Shown: in pieces, positions 11,083-21,515 of the stretch
How positions within the stretch are numbered: the first letter of the stretch is position 1
Layout: every line of letters begins with the position of its first letter
From: Dentipellis sp. KUC8613
Lineage: Eukaryota > Basidiomycota > Agaricomycetes > Russulales > Hericiaceae
Direction: 5' to 3'
DNA: 64,000 nt
NCBI GenBank assembly: GCA_002286715.1
Contig: NSJX01000002.1
Span: forward strand, 1,486,299 to 1,550,298
Notes under the pieces: model-generated
Told to the model about the DNA's origin: nothing
Seen by the model: the letters and a program-made list of their open reading frames with translations, nothing else
Database searches by the model: none
Made by a program: the position numbers and the translations under genes

Positions 11083-13611
11083 TCAGATGGTGTCAGATTC
11101 AATCAGCCCATGAATAATACCAGGACCTACGTATTCTTCGTAATGATGCAGCACCTCTCGCAGCTGCTTCCTCGAGATCTCCGCCCTATAAAGGATCTCG
11201 TCATCCGTGCACTTCCCGTCGAAGAACTGGTTTATCCTAAAAATTCCCTGAGTACGGCATCGAGCACAAAATTTGAAGGAAAGAACGAACTGTTGGAACC
11301 GCCGAGCAACGGTCTCATCCTTCCCTTCGGACATCTCCTTCAACCACAACTTCTCCACTACCGTAGCCCGACCCGGGTCATCGATCATCGACGGATACAG
11401 ATCTTCCTTCTCGCACCCAATCTCCTCGTCCTCCTTACCCGTCTCATCCCCGTCCTTCTCCTCAGTCTCATTATCGTCGTCCATGTCCAGCGCCTCCTCT
11501 AAAATTGGATGGTCCACGAGGTCGCTGACCTGAGACCCTGACCCGCGTCGCGCGCGATGTGCAGTCTTCGGCGACAGCGGCACCCAGGTGGGTGAGCCGA
11601 AGAGCATGCTCATAGACTTTTCGGAGCCGTCTTCGACGTCTTGAGCGCCGCGCGAGTGTCGCCTCCCCTTGATAGGCACGGCAGCCCCAGCCTCTCTTTG
11701 TCGTAGCATCTGCCGCGCTCTCCACCTCTTCCTTGCGTGCTGCTTGACTTCGGCTGGTACGACGATTCTGACGCGCAGATGCACGGTCACCAGAAGGTCC
11801 CGCTTGAGCATCCACTGGACGACGTCGTGGTAAATCGGCAAAAGATCCTTCGACTTGACTACACTCGCGTAGAAGTGATCGTTCGAGCTGGCAGAGATCA
11901 TTGCTAGCAATTGGGGCAGGGAGGGGACGGACGAGTGAGGGAATGCCTGGCGGAATTCCGCAGACAAGTCCTTCAACCTGAAAGCAGTTTCAGTCAACAT
12001 GAAGAACGTGTGTGAACAACACGACGCTTACGTCGCGTCGAATTTGTTGGGTAAAGTGAAGACCGTCTTCAACCCGCGATGAACGATGTCAACCACCTTT
12101 GCTCGTCTGTGGTGTATGAGCCATCTAACGATGGGGAACACTTGAGTCTCTAGATCCCAGTCCAGCAAGCTCGACATGTCAACGAGTCTGCGGGGAACAT
12201 CGTCAATTGTGTCCTCCAGAATGAACTTCTGACATACGAAAGCGTAACATCTGCCATCTCGAGAAACTTGATCAGTTGCTCCGCAAGTAGCCGATCTTCT
12301 TCCCTGACACTGGATGCCCTCAAACTCGTGTAAACATCCAGCAAGTCCTTCTCCTCGGGGGTGTCCAGTAGAAGTAAACTCTTCCACGGATCCAGGCTTG
12401 GGAGTCCCCATGCAAAGCTCAGCTCCCTTCCCCACGGATTTCGCTCTCTACTGAGCTCGTCTTGGTATGCGGGCTCCGCAGCATCCAAATCGTCTTCGCT
12501 ATGGAGTAGCGAGTCTAAATTCGGCGGCAGTTGAAGCTCGAGAGGGAGGTTGTGGATGGTTAGGTGCGCGAGCGAGCGGGACCTGATGCACTCAAAGAGC
12601 GTTTTCATAGCGGAAGCAATGGATGATACGGCCAAGGCATCTTTCATGTACTCATCGAATGGCGCTCCTGATGCAATGGAATATCCACGTCAATAACGGC
12701 TTGGGATTGACGGTAATGGACACACCTGTCGAAGCATGCTTGTCCTTCAGGGTCCCAAGGGCCTCGCATTCTGACTCCACAAAATTCGACAGAACCTGTT
12801 CTTGAAACAGTACGGCCGTGAACGTGAACGCAATCTGCTCGTAGATAACATCAAAGTACTTTTCAATGTTTCCCGAAGCAGAGGAGGATGTGTCGGGCAA
12901 GTCGTGGATGAATACAAGATGGAACGTCTCAAGCCAGGATGACTCCTGCATCGGCGGCAGGGGTATATTGCGGGAGTTTGAAGAATCGAGCTCTTGCGAC
13001 AATGACAGGTCCTCGCCAGAAGCCTGCCTCTTCCTCGAGCCCCGACCCCGACTGTTCTGCTTCACCTCGGGCTTAAACCGCCACTGCCCACCAGACTCCG
13101 AGCAGACAGGATGGCCGATGAAGCAGAGGTCGTCTACGATCAATTCGAACTTCTGGTGACATAGCGAACGCTTGGGGGATAGGAGGTTGGAGAGGAAGTC
13201 CGCAGAGTAGCCCATGAGATCGTCATAGTCGTCCTTGAGAGGCGCGTCGTCTGCTTCATCGTCTACCCATGCACCCTCCTTCACGGGAGACGCCCTCCCC
13301 GATGCCGAATGCGACGCCGAATGAGAGAAAGAGACGGAGCGGTCGCGCACGGAGGTGTGTCGCTGCCAAACGTAGTCCCAGTCGTCATGATGCTCCGGTT
13401 TGTTGCACACCGTCTCCGCTTGACCCTGAACAATGTCGGAGATGTGTGCCGCCCGCCAGGGATTGTCGTATTGGCCAGCAAGGTCGGTCTGGTGTGGCCG
13501 AGGACGGGAGAGTCGCGGGGTCGGCTTGGGACAGGGTGGCCATCTGCAAACTAGACTGCTGCCTTTCGCAGAGGAAGTCACCAGCACGATAGCAAGTAAA
13601 GTCTCCGCCAT
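11083..13611 (-). CDS. NPR3: NPR3/NPRL3, GATOR1 (SEACIT) complex subunit
   Basis: The ATG at 13611 starts MAETLLAIVLVTSSAKGSSL, the longin-like N-terminus of Nprl3. Exon 1 runs to 12726; a 58-base intron follows and exon 2 opens APFDEYMKDALAVSSIASAM. Further landmarks are LCFIGHPVC, FHLVFIHDLPD, PWGRELSFAWGLPSLDPWKSLLLL, LLDWDLETQVFPIVRWLIHHRRAKVVD and, near the end, FARCRTQG-like and ILYRAEISRKQLREVLHHYEEYV, a winged-helix segment. Nprl3 with Nprl2 and Depdc5/Iml1 forms the complex that turns off Rag GTPases, and so TORC1, when amino acids run short. An acidic linker of EEKDGDETGKEDEE type sits before the C-terminal domain, as in other basidiomycete copies. The stop is at 11083, 184 bp from the convergent FRA10AC1 gene. 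Confidence 0.9.
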
Positions 13612-14165
13612 GATCTTGGACCAGTCGCTACACCACCCTCACGGAGTGGACCTGAATACAAAGACCTCCACGTCGCGTTGATGGGTAGCTCCAGCGTTTG
13701 ATTGAACCTGCTACTCACCTGACGCAGTCAACAGATAGCCTGCGTATTCATGACATGTATTTCTCGAAGGACAGGACTCTCCAGAGCGGTATGCGGGCTG
13801 GTTCAGATTCAGAAGACAACACAGACGATGTAAAGTGAATTTGAATTGATGTCACTGTCCGCGACAATATGACGCAGCCGAATATGGAAAGAGACTTGCC
13901 AAATTAGACAGCATGTAATCTTTTCTGAATCCCGGATCTCCTGTGCCAAAGTCACTGGTTTCTTTCTAAGGGCAAGCGGCGGCATCAATGACGCCTGACA
14001 AGTACATAGTGGACAGCTGCCTCTCTTTCTGTATTAGAGCAGCTAAAGCGACGGAGCAGATGTCTATATCGTCATATCATACCCCTAATTTACCATGTAA
14101 TGGGAGTTGAAGCCGCTTTAGAAGACATGCAATTAGTAGGGAGAGGATATGGATAAACTCCAATT
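13612..14165. other. intergenic region upstream of NPR3
   Basis: This AT-richer stretch holds the NPR3 promoter. It may also hold a last small exon of the hypothetical gene on its right, because a good donor (GTAAGT) lies just before 14200 on the minus strand. No other coding signal was seen. Confidence 0.4.
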
Positions 14166-14817
14166 TCAATTCTCTAGAACTTCTCCCATACTTACCCTGT
14201 CCGTTCTCTCCGGCGCCCGACACATGCCGCGGAGAAACCGGGCCCATTCCATCTCCCGCTCGCGAAGCTCCTCGATCTCCTTCAGATGTCCATAAGTCGG
14301 CTGATGCGCGACTACGAAAAATTGATAGTCGGACAGGTTGGCCTGTTGGTGTATCCGAATCCCATTCTGTCCTGACTTGAGGAACGCAGAGATAGGGATG
14401 GCGTTGTCGAAATGCTGCAGCACGGTGAGATTATTCACCGAAGAGCTATATACGCAGTAGATGAGAATGCGTACCTTTATGGGGGTAGAGAACGGAACGT
14501 TATTTTTGTCGTTGATTAATGCATACAGCGGCCCGCAGTTTGGCCACGGAGCTGGGCGACAAGCAAGGGGAACCTGTTCCCAAGGACCCGCCTGCCCTTT
14601 CATATCTCGTGCATCTGCCACATCTTTTGCGGCATAGCAGACTAACGATATGGACATCGTCTTCGTGACATCCCTACGTATGGCTGGTTGTCAGTACGAT
14701 GACAATTACGTGCATACAAGGATGCGTATACTCGGTAGTGCGCCCTGCGTTGAGGAGCTTGGACATCAACACGAAATCCGGGGGCTTATGTCGCAGTGTA
14801 TCGTCGACGCGAAGCAT
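14166..14817 (-). CDS. hypothetical protein
   Basis: A two-exon minus-strand model starts at ATG 14817 (MLRVDDTLRHKPPDF). It crosses a 58-base intron with GT..AG ends at about 14731-14674, keeps frame, and continues to a stop at 14166. Features include the segment ILIYCVYSSSVNNLTVLQHF, then FLKSGQNGIRIHQQANL, YQFFVVAHQP and a charged helix LKEIEELREREMEWARFLRG. A donor-like GTAAGT near the end suggests the true C-terminus may use one more exon. I do not recognise the family. It sits just below a Ser-rich gene on the same strand and the two could be exons of one gene, but I found no donor of the right phase to join them. Confidence 0.45.
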
Positions 14818-15905
14818 CCAGTCCGACCAACTTCAGCGCCGATCACGCGCAAGTTAGGTCCAAAGACAGGGCCCGCTAGCTCATCGTATACCTCCCGCTC
14901 CTCGAGCTCCTCGACATCATCAACGGGTCGCGAAGATAAATTTCCCCCGTGCCGGTGCGATCTGGTGGGGTTGCCGCTCTCGTAGCTAGACGAGCGAGTT
15001 TTGGCAAGGATAAGACGAGCATTACGATTGGCGAGGTCCGTAGTGACGCAAGGCAAACAAGCAGTCACAGGTCCACTGAGGTCCGGGACATCGACAGCGA
15101 GCTGGTCAGCACCATTCGAAGGATCTGACACCGCTGCCCAAGGTACATTGTGGCGTCGGCGCGTAGACGCGAGACCTTCCTCCAGAGTGAGAGATGTGGT
15201 AGACGAGCCTTTACGAGAGTTCAGGGTGGAAAACACTGAGGGCTGGTCGATAAAGGTCTGTGATGATCCTCGGGGGCTGAAAATTCCGTTCAGGCCTGGC
15301 ACTGGCGATCCTGCAGAGCAATGTGCCTCCGAGCGCACAGAAAGACTCGGCCCCTCACCCGCGTTCGTAGCGAGAGTAGCCGATACGACAGGATCAGGAA
15401 ATACCAGAGACGTCGCTGTGGGTAGCTCAGATGTCGATGTCGATGCAAGAACAGAGGGAGGGCAGGCCGCCAGACTCGGAGGCAAAGAACGTGCAGTGTA
15501 TGCACCCTCAGCGATTCGCTTCGGGTCTTTTTGATACAGATTGCTTTTCGAAGGCTTCAGCTGGTTCAGAAGAGATTTGAGATTTTCCTGAGAGATCTCC
15601 GGCGCAGTCCCAATAACGGGCATAGCTGCAGACACTGAGCTCGAGGAAACGGCTGCAATTTCGAGCAAGGTCTTTGTTGGAGACTGACCAGTAGGAGTCG
15701 CAACAGGAGCGAGTGCAGACACAGAGATGGGTGCAGCACCAGCTGAAATGGCGGGAACAGACGGCGGTACCAAAGGTTGTCCTCGGGCTGCAACAGCATT
15801 GGCGACTAGATACGGAGGCAGAGTCAGAAGAGACGAGGACGGCGCGTGCTTTGAAAGCACAGCGCCACATGAGAAGGACGAAAGAGCCAGAAATAAAGAG
15901 ATCAT
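14766..15905 (-). CDS. hypothetical Ser/Ala/Pro-rich protein with signal peptide
   Basis: The first ATG of this frame, at 15905, gives MISLFLALSSFSCGAVLSKH, a short hydrophobic leader resembling a secretion signal. The next ~340 residues are Ser/Ala/Pro/Thr-rich, with stretches such as ENLKSLLNQLKPSKSNLYQK and an acidic DDVEELEERE near the end. No catalytic motif or known domain is visible. The frame also extends upstream of 15905 without an ATG, up to a donor-like GTAAGC, so an alternative 5' exon is possible. The 3' end overlaps the start of the neighbouring model in another frame, so one of the two ends must be wrong. The GTATAC donor near 14893 is a candidate alternative splice. Confidence 0.4.
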   Translation of the reverse strand: MISLFLALSSFSCGAVLSKHAPSSSLLTLPPYLVANAVAARGQPLVPPSVPAISAGAAPISVSALAPVATPTGQSPTKTLLEIAAVSSSSVSAAMPVIGTAPEISQENLKSLLNQLKPSKSNLYQKDPKRIAEGAYTARSLPPSLAACPPSVLASTSTSELPTATSLVFPDPVVSATLATNAGEGPSLSVRSEAHCSAGSPVPGLNGIFSPRGSSQTFIDQPSVFSTLNSRKGSSTTSLTLEEGLASTRRRHNVPWAAVSDPSNGADQLAVDVPDLSGPVTACLPCVTTDLANRNARLILAKTRSSSYESGNPTRSHRHGGNLSSRPVDDVEELEEREVYDELAGPVFGPNLRVIGAEVGRTGCFASTIHCDISPRISC

Positions 15906-16729
15906 CTTCAAAGCAAAGGGACTGGTGAAGAAAGGCGCAACGAAAAAGATGAAGCTGCGCAGATGGGATGGCTTACCTTGCGAGGCCAAGGCCGCTATGG
16001 CGTCCTAGTCAAAACCCTCCGGCAATACACTGGCGAGCGGTTCAGCTCTTTTGCATCCTGCCATCGTCGTGGGGAGGACTATGAGGGCTGAAAGAAAAGG
16101 CATCCACGGTTGTGAGTTGTGACAGGGTTCGCGCGCGACTTTGCGTCAAGCCCGGATCCGAGTCTGAATGCATGACGTCGGATCCCCCATCGACGTCGAC
16201 AATCTTGTCGGATAGCAAACTAGAGAAAAAATTGAGGGTGAGAATAAGAGTAAATGCTTATCACTGGAGAACACCACATTGAGTGTTTGAACCAAAGAGT
16301 AGCTCAAAGCCGTGGACGGCGCAACAACCCGGGCCGCCGGGCCGTCCTACGGAAGGACAAGCCTGCCAGCAAGTCAAACTCAACCTTTGTTGGCGGCGGT
16401 CACCTCCAGGAATCCAGAGTCCTAGGCAACAACTATCGCGCAGCCTCCATTCATGACTTTCATCCAGAACATTTGATCTGCAAAATAGCAAAAGAACGCT
16501 CGAAGCTGCCACGCAGGACTCCTGTGACTGCGTAAGTCCCTGCAATGGCCGTCTTGTCTCGCCGCCAGTGGCCCGTCACATGAGCCTTATTCGCAATATA
16601 CATTGAACTTCCAATCGTGATAACCTCAAGACCCCAGACCTCGATGATATTCGCTTTCATCTTCCACCCAACCGAGCTCTCCATAGACCAGACGTAATCT
16701 CTGTCTTGCATACCACCGACCCCGCTGCC
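15906..16729. other. divergent intergenic region
   Basis: These 824 bp separate the Ser-rich gene (minus) from the epimerase gene (plus). They should carry both promoters. Short open frames on either strand around 16254-16545 show no motif and are not called. Confidence 0.45.
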
Positions 16730-17751
16730 ATGAAGCTCGTCGTCACTGGATGCAACGGTTCAGTCGGGCGCCGTGTGGCGTACAACGCGCTCAAGCAAGG
16801 ACACACCGTCCTTGGGTTGGATAACAAGACAGTCGAAGGCACAGAGTCGTCCGGGCACCCAAATTACCACTTTGTGGAGGCCGATCTGTGCGACTTCAAC
16901 ACTGCGTTGGGGTTGTTGGAGGGCCATGATGCTGTTGTCCATCTTGCAGCCTTTCCGAATCCGACTGACTTCAAGGTGCAAACTCATAATGCGTGGGTGT
17001 CTCCTTTTCTGCTTGGACTATTCAATACCATCCTGATATTGCAGAAATGTGGTCATATCGTGGAATGTCATCCGCGCGTGTGCAGAGGTGAGTGCCGCTT
17101 TGGAGCATGTCGGTTGAATATAGAGCTCAAGGGGGTGAAGCTGGGTATAACACGCATTGCACAGGCGTCCAGTGTCAACGTGATACCCATGGTCTATAGC
17201 AAGCAACCTCAGTTCGAATATTTTCCAATCGACGAGGACCACCCGTGTTTACCAGATGAACCCTACGGCCTCTCGAAGGTGTACGTACACTATATTCTAT
17301 AGCACACAACGTCCGCTACTCGTGAACTTACCTATGCGCGTATAGGATCTCTGAGCTGCAAGCGGACACCATCATCCGACGATACCCTGATATCCGCATC
17401 GCAAGCCTCCGCCTGCACTGGTCCATCCCTACGCGCGACAAAGCACAAAACCAGGACCCCGAACGCGCAAAGAATGATCTTTGGGGCTGGGTGCAGGAGG
17501 ATTCGGCTTCAGAGGCATTCCTGCTTGCGGTCACGCGCGACGACCTCACATGGCGCGGCCACGAGCGGTTCTACATCGTCGCGCCGACCATCGCGCACGT
17601 TCAGCTCGACTCGAAGGATCTGAGGGAAAGGTACTATTCGGGTGTGAGGGTGCGGGATGGCAAGGATGTGAGCGGGCAGAAGGGGTTCTTTGACTGTGGG
17701 AAGGCGGAGAGGCTTCTGGGATGGGTACACAGGGACAACCCCGAGAACTGA
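16730..17751 (+). CDS. NAD-dependent epimerase/dehydratase (extended SDR)
   Basis: Four exons (16730-16992, 17045-17087, 17141-17280, 17346-17751) give 283 residues with all phases consistent. The N-terminus MKLVVTGCNGSVGRR is the Gly-rich NAD(P) loop, and DNK after the second strand is the position that selects the cofactor. DAVVHLAAFPNP follows, then NVVISWNVIRACAE. The catalytic region is QASSVNVIPMVYS (Ser) and DEPYGLSKV, with the Tyr and Lys of the YxxxK motif. The C-terminal part reads IRIASLRLHWSIP and FFDCGKAERLLGWVH. Fungal members of this group are annotated as nucleoside-sugar epimerases, but the substrate is not shown by the sequence. The ATG at 16730 is chosen because the loop begins directly after it. 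Confidence 0.9.
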
Positions 17752-17904
17752 AGTATCCATAATCTCGCATTTGCCAACATATAGACCGGCCACCATTCTT
17801 ACAGACAGACTCGTCACTATTTCTAGTCATAAGCAGATGATATTTGGCTACACGGCTCAGCATACAATGTTATACAAGAATCCTATCTTCGACCACGTTT
17901 GAGA

Positions 17905-18347
17905 CTACTTCGCTTGAGTCGACTCCTTGACATAGCCCTCCGGGGAGGTGTACCGAGAGTAGCCTTTGCCGTTATTGTAATATTTGGAGCCGTCACGGTT
18001 CGAGTAATAGTAACCACCATCCCTACAAGCAGCAGTAGATTAGAATCAAGAACGAACACTGTTAGAACAAAGGACGCACTGGTTCGAGTAATGGTACGCG
18101 TTGGAGCCGTTGCCGTAGTCGCGAGAACAGTAATGGTTACCCTGCCAGAGAATACAGTAAGCCTCTGAGTACCTGGGTCACCTAGGCTGTCTCAGTATCT
18201 GTCCTCCGAGCCGTAAACGCGCAACACACGCGATGTCGTCGGCTATAATGACAGGCGCGTCGCGGGGACCTTATTTACCTGTCTGTTCGTGCCACTGCGT
18301 TTATAGGTGTAGTCGCGACTGGAAGAGTGATTATCGTCGTAAGACAT
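17905..18347 (-). CDS. small Tyr/Gly/Ser-rich protein, copy 1
   Basis: Three exons on the minus strand start at ATG 18347 and stop at 17905. Exon 1 encodes MSYDDNHSSSRDYTYKRSG. Exon 2 opens GNHYCSRDYGNGSNAYHYSN. Exon 3 opens DGGYYYSNRDGSKYYNNGKG and ends with SRYTSPEGYVKESTQAK. The first intron is about 110 bases and falls after a complete Gln codon; the second is short. The intron positions and sequence blocks are the same as in two other genes in this window (19635-20055 and 29400-29817). The product is about 85 residues, with no signal peptide or membrane segment. Similar small proteins with YYYSN..GS.YYN repeats occur in many fungi, with no function that I know of. Confidence 0.75.
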
Positions 18348-19634
18348 GGTGGGCGCTGGTGAGAGGTGGAGGCGTAAGATACTGCTGCGGCGCAAGACTG
18401 TGGTATATTCCTGGACCCGACTTAGGGTTCCAGGTCTTCAGAACAGCTTTTCTCTCCAAAACAGCCTTTTGTCCAAATGCGGATTTCGATAGCACCCTTT
18501 GACGTCACACATCGAACCCTCCACGTCTGAAAACCGTTCTTTCGCCATCGATGGCACGATGACACCTGACGTCACTGCTCATCGATCATCGCGTGCACGT
18601 CACGTCTGCTACCGCAAGAGTTCTTCTTCACAACCCAAGGAGATGCCAACAATCCTGACAGACCGGATCGCTTCTCATCAGGTTCGTATGAGATCGACCG
18701 ACCCCTCGCAACATGCTGGGTGGACGCACCAAATAGAGAGCAAAAAGAAGAGCAGGAATGGCAGGACATGCTCCAATATCTAGAAGACATCACCCAAGAC
18801 ATTGGAGGGAACACCGACACACTGCTGAGGCGAAATGCGAACAACCAAAGGGTGGGCCGTCAAGCAGTACATCTGCAAGTTTGTTGGACTCCGCAGCCTA
18901 TACATGGCGTAAGGAGCATTACATATGTCTTCGGTCAAAAGAAACCTGACACACGGCATAAATGGCTGCAGACCACGCAGTGGGACATGTCCAGGCTCCC
19001 CGTCTTCGACAAAAACAATGTCCGCATTCTATTCGCAACCGTACACGATGTCGATTTCCATCGCAATGTACGCATTTGATTCAGCCTATGGAAGCCAGCT
19101 CTGGAAAACAACGTCGGGTATGCGCGAGCGAGAGTGTACTCCCTACATGTTCTCCCTGAGACAAAACTTTAATCGTCATTACCATCCATTGTAACTGCAC
19201 CATAGTAACATTTACATGTCAATAACATGGTTGTAACGTCGCGGCCTTCCGTCGCAGTTTCCATCCACGGGAGGGTCCAGGGTATTGCCCGAAGGGCCGT
19301 GTATATGTATTTCGGAGTGCCTGAATTTGGACGTCGGACGAGGCGATACACGTATACGTTGATGGAAGGACACGTGACCGCGTTCCTGGGCAATTGACTC
19401 GAATTCGGGACCGCCTGCTTTCCTCCTATGACCGCTTGAGTCCTGATGCTGTGGCAGGGCGCAGAGTACATGGTCAAGCATCTCCGTAGGGAAACAAAGA
19501 TAAGGCTGAAAGGACACCGTAATTTCCCGCTTATCACCTACACACTTAGACACTGTTCAAGTCCTATCAAGCCCAAATGTCATTCATCAAAGCGAAACGG
19601 TATACACTGTTGTCGTCCACGATCGCTCCCAAGC
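18348..19634. other. intergenic region between small-protein copies 1 and 2
   Basis: About 1.3 kb. The first few hundred bases upstream of 18347 are the copy 1 promoter. Between about 18640 and 19080 a plus-strand frame contains a charged stretch (EEQEWQDMLQYLEDITQDIG) that could be part of a real exon. I found no start or in-phase splice set that makes a gene of it. The rest shows nothing. Confidence 0.4.
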
Positions 19635-20055
19635 CTACTTGGAGTTGGACGTCTTGACATATCCATCAGCGGAGGTGTACTTCGAGTACCCGTCGCCGCT
19701 GTTGTAGTAAGTCGACCCGTTGGGGTTGGAGTAGTAGTAGCTCCCATCGCTGCATTCAACAAAGCATCAGAACACAAGGGTGAAGGTGAGGTGGCAGAAG
19801 ACGTACGTGTTGGAGTAGTGATACGCGTTGGAATCGTTACCGTAGTCGCGAGAGCAGTAGTGGTTGCCCTAATAACAGAAGACTCCAGTCAGCTTCAGAA
19901 GACACGTGCCCAGCGTCCACAGGGCGCGATCGCGACGACCGGCGGCTGAAGGCGTATCGATATAATCATACCTGATCGTTAGTGCCGCTCCCGGTGTAGG
20001 TGAAGTCACCACCAGAAGTCGACGAGGAAGTGTTGTTGCTGGTATTATCAGACAT
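19635..20055 (-). CDS. small Tyr/Gly/Ser-rich protein, copy 2
   Basis: Three exons run from ATG 20055 to the stop at 19635. Exon 1 encodes MSDNTSNNTSSSTSGGDF and ends YTGSGTNDQ. Exon 2 opens GNHYCSRDYGNDSNAYHYSN. Exon 3 opens DGSYYYSNPNGSTYYNSGDG and ends TSADGYVKTSNSK. The first intron follows a complete codon (phase 0). The second splits a codon after its second base, exactly as in copies 1 and 3. The product is about 86 residues, rich in Tyr, Ser, Asn and Gly, with one Cys. It lies 1.3 kb from copy 1 in the same orientation, which fits a tandem duplication. Function unknown. Confidence 0.78.
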
Positions 20056-21515
20056 AGCGGTTGACGATGGCTGGATTGGGGAGAGTGAAGGAGTAGGTGA
20101 GGAAGATACTTGTACACGTCGAGGCCCTTTGTCTCAGGTCAAGACGCAAGACTGGACGCGAATCAAGCTCCCTCAGATATATGTGGTATCACGTGATCGG
20201 TCCGGGAAAACCCGAACCCCCCCCACACTGGCCTCCACGTCCACGATCCATTTCGTTCGAATTGTGAAGAGCCGACGAAGCAGTCGTGTCGACACGTCTT
20301 ACGGCGTGCGTGCAGTCGCTCGTAGACGCCGCGATTCAGGGTCCTTAGAGTCGTGCTCACCTGGTTATGCCTTCTGATTAGAATCCATATACCCAGTGAA
20401 CTTGGGGGCCGACCCTCACCTCTACTGCGGTCATTGCCAGCTTCTTCTACAGGGAAAAACGGGAAACTCATTGTCAACGGGCTCGCCCTCGAAAGACGTC
20501 AAAGGCTCGTCAATCGCCTGCGAGCCGGGTTCATATTGAGTGGCCGTGTGTGGAGTGTGTTCCTCTGACAGTATGGCAACCGTGAAGAGTGCGCCAGAGA
20601 TGATCTGGGAGCGGAGCAACGCCAGCGCACATATGATATAGTCGATAAGAAGCAAGTTTTTTGTGTCGCTGACAGGAATCGCGGTCGTGCTGTTCCGATC
20701 GGGCTCAAACCCTTTGCAAGACCTGACGGGAGTCGGAACGGAGCATCTACAGCTGCATCGGTACGTGTTCACGACTCAATGCTGTGCTAGATATTCCAGT
20801 TATAGCGGAGTGACAGTAGCAACTGAAAACAATAAGAGTTATTTGTGGCATGGATGAAATGGAGACAAACCACGGGTAAGCCAGGCTTGTTGCCACACAC
20901 TATCGTCCCGGACCGGAAGGCTGGTTTCGCACAGTAGGCCAACGTACACTTGTAAGAGCGTGAACGTCGTGAGCACCTCTAGAATACAAGGTAGCCCGAT
21001 ATGTCGCTGCGACTCGGTGCGGAATGTGGTGCCATGCGCGGGCACCGCCTCGAAGGGTGCGTTACACAGGCTCGAGAAATCAGGATAGCGTTTGCCTTGT
21101 GGGCGCACAGGCTGAGAATGGAGATCCTTGTCGAAGAGGTGGTGAAGACAAAAAAAACTGCTCGGTGGAAAACCCGGATCAACAACAAAAAACGTAACGG
21201 GTGTCAAGATGGCAAGTTAGCAACGACCACGTGGCGCAGATGTCGAGTTGCCACGCACGGAGGCAAAGTCGCGATTTCCTTTTTGGGACGAACTATTGTC
21301 TACGGAAGAACAATGCGGACTGGTTTAGCGAGAACAACAATGGCTTGTTCGCTCTCAAATAGCAGCCGCCCATGTCCTCCTCTCCTCCCTGTTTCTTTGG
21401 GTTTCTCACCCTTTCTCTTAGTCGCCCCTTTGCGACCCTCGACGACCTCTGCCACGTCTTACGCTTCGTCGCAGGCCGACTCACTCATATTCCCCAGTTT
21501 CTCTAGATTTTTAAC
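20056..21515. other. intergenic region between copy 2 and PRM1
   Basis: This 1.46 kb gap between divergent genes holds both promoters. The minus strand has two open segments with hydrophobic parts: LLLIDYIICALALLRSQIIS at about 20580-20650 and ILEVLTTFTLLQVYVGLLC near 20930-20990. They could be exons of a small membrane protein. I could not find a start codon and in-phase junctions that connect them, so no gene is called. Confidence 0.35.

Noticed and set aside
18499..19079. Overlapping plus-strand frames with a charged helix-like stretch
   Set aside because: I could not find an ATG with in-phase junctions that gives a continuous product, so it is mentioned only in the intergenic entry.
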